Origin: Leucosporidium creatinivorum
Taxonomy: Eukaryota; Basidiomycota; Microbotryomycetes; Leucosporidiales; Leucosporidiaceae
Length of the DNA stretch: 64,000 nt
Reading direction: 5' to 3'
NCBI GenBank assembly: GCA_001600635.1
Contig: BCKL01000012.1
Coordinates: forward strand, 310,001-374,000
In this document: one piece after another, positions 58,163 to 64,000 of the stretch
Layout: every line of letters starts with the position of its first letter
How positions within the stretch are numbered: the stretch's first letter is position 1
Notes under the pieces: generated by a model
The model's database searches: none
What the model was told of the DNA's origin: nothing
The model's input: the letters and a program-made list of their open reading frames with translations, nothing else
Program-made: the position numbers and the translations under genes

Positions 58163-59239
58163 GATGAACTGTAGTAGGTTCGAGTGAGGTGTTGTAAAGA
58201 GTTCCTGCTGCTGTAGGACAAGTCGAGCTGTCTAGACGAATTGCGGCGGAGCTCAAGCCTCGAAAGCGAGCGAATTGGCCTAGTCGTCTCTTTGCTTCCT
58301 CCGTCTCACTCGTCAACCGTACGTCGTCCTTTGTCGGGCACTTTGCCAGCTGTCAAACGTGCACAAGAATAGCTGCATCATTACTGCAGCCCCCGTCGGG
58401 AGGTTCGGCGCATCTACCTATTGATAGAGCCTCTTCGACGGCGCGCTTTTCTCGGTTTCTTCGGAGGCTGGGGGAAGGGCGACATCGGGCATGCTAGAGC
58501 AGCTATTCCTCACGTTTGACAGTTCAGTGTAGTATCCCACAGCTGAGCTGATAAAGTTTTGGATTCATGCCTACAGGACACAGCCCTCAACCACCGACCC
58601 CTTGGGCCCTCCGTCAACGCCGACACTGCAGCCTTTGGGCGGTTCACACAGCACAACAGCCCCCCTTGTACACCCCCCCGCGTTCGCATGTTGCAATCAC
58701 CTGTCCTCGCTCTCGTCAACCACCGCTGCCTTCGCAAAGGGTCACTCCCCCCGACATTTTTTCCCTTCTTCGACTCTGAGAGATGTACACGAGGGTCGTA
58801 CGATCTCGAGATTGAACTTACGACATGTTGTCACTCGAACGGTGCATGCTTGTGGCGAGACAGCGGTTACACGGGGTGGAGAAGGCGGTCGGCGATGATT
58901 CGGCTCGATGGAGCGGAGGGGTATTCCAGGCGCGTGCGGAGCCTTTCAGAGCGCGGAGGTGATCGCAATCGTCGAAAGTGTCTCCAAAAAGGTGCTTCGG
59001 TGGTCATCGTCGAGAGGATGAGGAGCAGAAAGCCACAGGTTTCGGCGAGAAGCTGGTTCGCTCTCGGCGCCTTCCACTCGCCACAGTGGCCTGACTTGTC
59101 AAGAGCAGGTATCGAAGATCATGTAGAACGGTGTCAATGAACTTCGGCTTTGCTCCCAGTGCACCACCACTGCCTTCGCAGACGAAGAGGAGAGGCAGGC
59201 TGCTCGGCGAAGACTGACCAGCAAAGCATCGGCTCACAC
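58163..59239. other. Long intergenic region without recognised gene
   Basis: About 1.1 kb. The left part is the PDAP1-like promoter and leader. A plus-strand open frame 58559-59140 lacks an ATG at its start, coding composition and homology. No known repeat or RNA gene recognised. Confidence 0.4.
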
Positions 59240-60050
59240 CGCTCTCCAAGTCCCAACGAGAGCTACTAATGGATGCTCGAGTTTGAGATCACAGAGAGAG
59301 CAGGGAAAGTCCTATCTACAACAATACTACAGCTTGTCGGCCTTCGATGGGTCCGCTCGGAGATTTCGATCGTTGCCGAAGGGCTCGCCGCCGAGAGAAC
59401 CTAGTACCTTGGGTCGACGAGCTTTTTCTGCTCGGGGTAGACGGGGTCTTTGACCATGCCGAGCTCTTGCAGCTGAATGAGCATGGCGGTGTGCTTGGAG
59501 TAGCTGTGAGAGAGGAGCGAAGTCAGCGCCGAGAACGCCGAGATCAGCGCCGAGAGCCAGTGAGAACGTACCAGCGAGCCTGCACGGGTGGGTGACGAGG
59601 AACAGGTCAGCTTTGATATCTTTTCCCCTCCCCCCCACTGCCAAGGCCTCTGTTCCTCTCTCCTCCCCTCTCTCCCCTCCTCCTCTCCTTTCTCCTCCTC
59701 CTCCTCTCTTTCTGCCCCGAGATCATCAATCCGGGGAAATCTGCGCACTTGAAACATGTTACCTGATTGGAGGTAAAACCCTGGGACTCCCGAGTTGCGC
59801 CAGACACCCGGCTGAGGTAGAGAAGGAGGAGGGAGTGAGATTGGACGGGAAATGGAGGAAAGGAGGGTGGTCAGCTCGGCTTGAAGAACGGGATTGTAGA
59901 AGACCACTCACAATTTCCCCCTGAGCGTCTTTGCCCCAGCAGGGTCCTATTCGGTTGGCCACGTCCTCCGAAATGATGCGCCGAACCGTCTCGCGTTGCG
60001 AAGTGTAGCCCGTGGCGAGGACCTGTAGGCGAGCAGTCGTCAGCTAGAGC
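59240..60050. repeat. Left arm of an inverted repeat enclosing the flavin monooxygenase gene
   Basis: The reverse complement of this arm matches 62866-63685, arms about 0.8 kb. It covers the last exons of the monooxygenase, its purine-rich intron, and about 160 bp past the stop (both arms share AGCTTGT, CTACAACAATACTACAGC and GAGATCACAGAGAGA in complementary orientation). Similarity is high but not perfect. Confidence 0.8.
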
Positions 60051-62120
60051 TGCAGCAGAAACTATCACACCACTCACGACGATATCAGCCTTGATCTCGG
60101 TGCCATCCGCCATGACAATGCCATCCGCCGAGAGTCGCTCGACCTCGTGGCCCTGCTTGATCTTGATCTTGCCATCGGCGATCAGCTTGGAGGCGCCAAC
60201 GTCAATGTAGTATCCTCCTCCATCGCGGAAGTACTTGATGAAGAGCCCTCCAGGGTAAGGGTTGAGCTTGAAGCCGACCTTCTCCAATCCGTCGAGCATC
60301 TCCTTGTCCTTGACGGCGATGGCTTTGGTCGCCTCGATGTGGTACTCTTCGAGCATATCAACGGGGATGGAGGTGAGCATGATGTCGGCGTCGTCGAGGG
60401 GAGGTCCATTCTCCTGGGAAGATCGAAAAGGTCAGCTCGGCGCGTTCTCCGAAAGGCGAGAGAACGTGGTGCATACCTCGTAGTAGCCATTGAGCAAGCC
60501 AGGGATACCGTGCTTCGAAGACATCACGTAGGTGGAGCTACGTTGGATCATGGTGACGTCGGCGCCGTGCTCGTAGAAGTCGGCGGCGATGTCGTGACCC
60601 GAGTTGCAGCAGCCGACGACGACGGCCTTCTTGCCCTCCCAACCAGATGCTCCCTTGTGGCCCGAGGAGTGGGTGACGGTGCCCTTAAACTCGTCGCGAG
60701 GGAAGGAGGGGAGACGAGGCTCGCCCGAGAAGCCGGTCGCCATGACGAGGTGGTTGACGACCATCTTGCGAGGAGGTTGGCCGTCGTGAACGACGCTGAC
60801 CGTCCACTGCTTGGTCGCCTCGTCGAAGACCGGGTCGCGCTCCATAGTCGAGTTGAGCCAGACATTGAGCTCCATGATCTCGGCTGTGGCAGACGAAAAG
60901 CGTCAGCTCTCAACTCAGCGCCGAGAGCGAGGGGGGCCGAGCTCACCGTAGTGCTCGAACCAGTTGGCAAGCTTGTCCTTCGGAGTGTAGATGGGCCAGC
61001 TGGGAGGGAAAGAGACGTACTGACGAGACAAGGACGGTCAGCGCCGAAGCTCGGTTCAAGGAGATGCCTTGCGCCGACTTACGGGGAAGTGGTCGGCCCA
61101 GACGGGGTCGTGAAGGCAGAGGGTGTGGTAGCGGTTGCGCCAGGAGTCTCCGAGACGAGCTGCAGGGATGAGATGGTGAAGGGTTAGCGCTCGGTCATGT
61201 TCGGCGCCGAGAAGTGCCAGCTCACGATTCTTCTCGACGATGAGAGCGTCAATTCCGAGGACCGCGAGCCGAGCTGCGAGCATGAGGCCGTTTTGTCCGC
61301 CTCCGACGATAAGGACCTTGGGATCTGACTCGTCAAACTTGATTTTCTCTTTGCGCTTGTCGAGCCAGTTCAACTCGGACGAGTGCTCTCCATGCTCGGC
61401 TCCGAGCGGTCGTCGATCTCTGGCAAACTCCTCGGCGCCCTTCACCTCCCAGGTAGCCGTGAAGAAGGTATAGGCCTGCGGAGCGAGCTATTAGCTTTCT
61501 ACGACTTCACTCCTGAACTCCTACACTCACCTTCCAATCGCCTGCGCCGGGCGCCGACTCGCGAAGGCGCACGAAGCCCTTGCCTCGGGTCTTCTCCGTC
61601 TCGAAAGTGATGAAGGCTTGTAGCCAAGTAACAGACTCGCTGACGGGGACGATGGCGGCGTCGAGAGGCTGTCGGAAGTGTGTCAGGAGATTAGGTTAGC
61701 GAGCTCGGCGCCGGGCAAAGTGAGCCGGCTCACCTTGATGACGGTCAATTGTTGAATCTTGGGGACGCCGAACTTCTTCAGCGCGTCTCCCTGTATGTAT
61801 GAAGAGTTAGAGTTGGCTTTAGAACTGATCTGTAGTGCAAAACTCACGAGTTCGGGCGTCCTGAAGGCATTCCAGTCTCCCGAGTCGATGCAGAGGATGT
61901 CGCGCCAGAAGCCATCGTCGCGGAAGTGCTTGACGATGCCTTGGATGTCCTCTGCAGAGATGGCAGCTTGAAGCGAGTTGACGAAGGCGGTGGCAATCTC
62001 AGCAGGCGAAGCGTTGGGCGTGGGTTTGGCCTCTCCTCCGAGAGGGGCCTGCACCGAGTCTGCTGCAGGGTAGTGTTCGTTATGCACCATGGAGTGCTTA
62101 ATCGTGTCGATGGTAGCCAT
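59401..62120 (-). CDS. Flavin-containing monooxygenase with N-terminal SnoaL-like domain
   Basis: Minus-strand gene from ATG 62120 (MATIDTIKHSMVHNEHYPAA) to TAG 59401, with about a dozen exons. An N-terminal SnoaL/NTF2-like region (FVNSLQAAISAEDIQGIVKH, FWRDILCIDSGDWNAFRTPE) is followed by FAD-binding KVLIVGGGQNGLMLAARL, RLGDSWRNRYHTLCLHD, a second Rossmann motif VVVGCCNSGHDIAADFYE, the LATGYTSQR motif and the C-terminal VWRNSGVPGFYLQSGNMFQA, CYSKHTAMLIQLQELG. Fungal relatives oxygenate small organic substrates; the substrate here is unknown. An 8-nt microexon (59579-59572, GCTCGCTG) is needed to keep the C-terminal frame. The frame is open upstream to an ATG at 62522, but that extension has no domain-like sequence. 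Confidence 0.9.
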
Positions 62121-62865
62121 TGCAAGGTGATGGTTGAAGGGAGAAAGGCGAACTCGCTCTGAGCCCCACACTCTTACACTCTTCGCTCTCGCTCTTCGCC
62201 TCCGCCTTGCATGTCCGACCCTTCCGACCTCACCAGTTCTGCAGCGTTCATTTGGGTGCAGCATGACCTGTTTCTCCGCAACGCCTCCACTGAGGGGCCC
62301 TGACGAAGTCAAGCGGGGACGAATCTTGCGCGGGAAAGGGCTTGGAACCTCCCTTCGAGCTTGCGACCTGCCGAATCCCGGCAAGTCGAGAGCATCGTAA
62401 GTATCAGCTGGCTCGGTATCGAGATAAGTAACCACCCTCGCCCCTCCCGCGTCGACCCTAGTTTCAGCGAGGGGGCGAAGTGTCCTGTAGCGAAGGCGAG
62501 CAGTTTTGTACACCTCGGGCATTGATCTCAGGATGGGAGGCGATTCGAGAGCAATCTGAACCTCTTAGCGTCAATGGTACCTCGAGCTCGGCATTCGCCT
62601 GAGGCATCTCGGCCGGCAGCCTGCCCTCCGAGCTACTAATCTTCGCGTAGCTGAGATGCGGAAGGCTTGCATGTGTTGTAGCAAGTAGTACGAAATAGTG
62701 CAAGGCTTCTCGGACCGTCACAAAGTCGGCTGCAGGAGGAGGCGAGAGGGAGAGACTGCGCCGAGCTCGGCGAAATGGTCGGCGAACCTTGCCTTCGCGC
62801 TGGAGAGGACCGGCTCAGCTTCGCGAGTCGGCGGAGGATAGACAGTGTATAGAGGCCTGTAAGAA
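62121..62865. other. Intergenic region, promoter side of the monooxygenase
   Basis: About 745 bp. It contains the upstream in-frame extension of the monooxygenase and short minus-strand frames with no recognisable homology. Presumably promoter sequence. Confidence 0.35.
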
Positions 62866-63685
62866 GTACTGCCAGCTCGCCTACAGGTCCTCGCGACGGG
62901 CTACACTTCGCAACGCGAGACGGTTCGGCGCATCATTTCGGAGGACGTGGCCAACCGAATCGGTCCTTGCAGGGGCAAAGATGCTCAAGGAGAGATTGTG
63001 AGTGGTTCAACTACAGTCTGCCATGCTTCTCACTCTTCGAGCCGAGCTGACTGCCCTCCTTTCGCTCTTTTTCGTCCAATCTCGCTCCCTCGTCCTTCTC
63101 TGCCTCAGCCGGGTGTCTGGCGCAACTCAGGAGTGCCCAGATTCATGATAAGTAGTGGTAACCTTTTTTAAGTGCCTAAATTCCCCCGGGTTGATGATCT
63201 CGGGGCAAAAAGAGAGGAGAAGGAGGAGAAGGGAGAGGAGGAGGGAGGGGGAGAATCGGAGAGAGGAAAAGTAGCCTTGGGGGTGGGAGCAAAGTGAAAA
63301 GATATCAGAGCTGACCTCTTCCTCTTCTCCCACCCTTGCAGGCTCGCTGGTACGTCCTCGCTGGCTCTTGGCGCCATTCTCGGCGTTCTCGGCGCTGACT
63401 TCGTTGCTCTCCCATAGCTACTCCAAGCACACCGCCATGCTCATTCAGCTGCAGGAGCTCGGTATGGTCAAAGATCCCGTCTACCCCGAGCACAAGCAGC
63501 TCGTCGACCCGAGGTATTAGGTTCTCTCGGCGGCGCGCCTTTCGGCAAGGATCGAAATCTCGGAGCGGACCCATCGAAGGCGAACAAGCTGTAGTATTGT
63601 TGTAGATAGGACTCTCTTCCCTTTCTCTCTGTGATCTCAAACTTGAACGTTCATCAGTAGCTCTCGCTGGACTTCGAGAGCCATC
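62866..63685. repeat. Right arm of the inverted repeat (monooxygenase 3' end, plus strand)
   Basis: Begins at CAGCTCGCCTACAGG, the end of an intron of the parent gene, and runs past the copied stop codon to about 63685 with decaying identity. The arm includes copies of intron sequence, so the duplication came through DNA and not through a processed mRNA. Confidence 0.8.
62887..63520 (+). pseudogene. Truncated inverted copy of the last four monooxygenase exons
   Basis: Exon 62887-62997 matches the parent exon 60022-59912 in length (111 nt) and nearly in sequence (LATGYTSQRETVRR). The next exon begins PGVWRNSGVP but ends RFMISSGNLF followed by TAA where the parent has FYLQSGNMFQ, so the CAA codon before the donor has become a stop. 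The 8-nt microexon (GCTCGCTG) and the last exon (YSKHTAMLIQ to VDPRY) remain intact to TAG 63520. There is no start or N-terminal domain, so this is a 3' fragment and not a gene. Confidence 0.8.
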
Positions 63686-63815
63686 GGGCGAGCACGACTT
63701 CGCAAGAGGAAGCAGTCAGCCCGAGCATTCTCATCGGCTCTCTTCGCGCTTGACTCGCGCCGACTAAGCACAGATCAAAAAGCTTATCGATGTCGAGTCT
63801 CAGTACGTGTGGCCC

Positions 63816-64000
63816 TTACACGAGCCTCCCGATCCTCTCTCCCACCTGGGACAGTGTCGGAACGAGGTCAGCTCCGAACTTGAAAGAAACGAGCTCGAAA
63901 GCGAGTACTCACCCTCACGGCCGTCTCGATAGGCACAGTCGAGTTCGTCAACAAGTCTTCATCCCACCGCACCTTTCCAGCAGGGAACACAGCGACGATC
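63816..64000 (-). CDS. 3' end of an unrecognised gene (cut by window edge)
   Basis: Two exons on the minus strand: 64000-63919 reads IVAVFPAGKVRWDEDLLTNS then TVPIETA. A GTGAGG donor, CTGACC branch site and CCCAG acceptor lead to 63845-63816, VGERIGRLV and TAA. Splice signals and continuous frame support a real gene. The 36 visible residues do not match a family I can name. Confidence 0.6.

Noticed and set aside
58559-59140. 193-codon plus-strand frame in the gap after the PDAP1-like gene
   Set aside because: No ATG at the start, composition not coding-like and no domain seen.
62121-62522. In-frame N-terminal extension of the monooxygenase from an ATG at 62522
   Set aside because: The extra residues are Arg-rich and low in complexity. 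The SnoaL-like domain starts naturally at the ATG at 62120.
59240-63685. Interpretation of the inverted arms as terminal repeats of a DNA transposon
   Set aside because: The arms consist of monooxygenase exons, introns and 3' flank. There is no transposase in the interior and no target-site duplication was seen.
1-64000. tRNA, rRNA, CRISPR arrays, retroelements, prophage-like or virus-derived elements
   Set aside because: None recognised on either strand by reading. The window is ordinary nuclear fungal DNA, though short RNA genes cannot be excluded without a covariance-model search.

Overview
The window looks like a gene-dense stretch of a basidiomycete yeast genome, most probably Pucciniomycotina/Microbotryomycetes (a Rhodotorula, Sporobolomyces or Leucosporidium relative). 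The reasons are high GC, nearly every gene split by many 45-70 nt GT-AG introns with a strong CTGAC branch site about 15-30 nt before the acceptor, and an orthodox fungal gene set. No virus-derived element, LTR element, rRNA or CRISPR was recognised, and no tRNA stood out by eye.

Layout. 1-3.2 kb: start of COG7 (Golgi tethering), diverging from an Hrp1-type RNA-binding protein. 3.5-10.9 kb: a kelch/single-TM protein (-) diverging from a long 18-exon gene that joins a catalytically degenerate USP25/28-like domain to the ribosome-assembly factor Tsr4/PDCD2. 11.2-16.2 kb: an F-box-like gene, then two members of an F-box-like/leucine-rich family. 16.5-27 kb: an ARMT1/DUF89 phosphatase (-), UBXN1 and a full-size PDR-type ABC transporter. 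27.2-30.5 kb: two more family members. 30.9-35 kb: a small unknown protein, uroporphyrinogen-III synthase (-) and a citrate-type mitochondrial carrier. 35.3-38.8 kb: two more family members on the minus strand. 39.3-51.6 kb: an 89-residue membrane protein (-), MCM10, eIF2D (-), VPS35 and a DUF1295 membrane protein. 52-58 kb: a secreted copper amine oxidase (-) with a stray 200-bp copy of its own middle downstream, and a PDAP1 homologue (-). 59.2-63.7 kb: a flavin monooxygenase (-) whose 3' end is repeated in inverted orientation upstream of its start. 63.8-64 kb: 3' end of an unrecognised gene (-).

The most notable items are: (1) six paired F-box-like genes with a near-constant transcribed leader, a constant first exon and highly diverged second exons; (2) the pseudo-deubiquitinase-Tsr4 fusion; (3) two genes whose start codon is split by an intron; (4) the inverted repeat around the monooxygenase and the 199/200-identical internal duplication from the amine oxidase. 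Most core genes are housekeeping (vesicle traffic, RNA 3'-end processing, haem synthesis, replication, translation initiation) and show no functional clustering. Exon boundaries were placed by hand from splice signals and reading frame.
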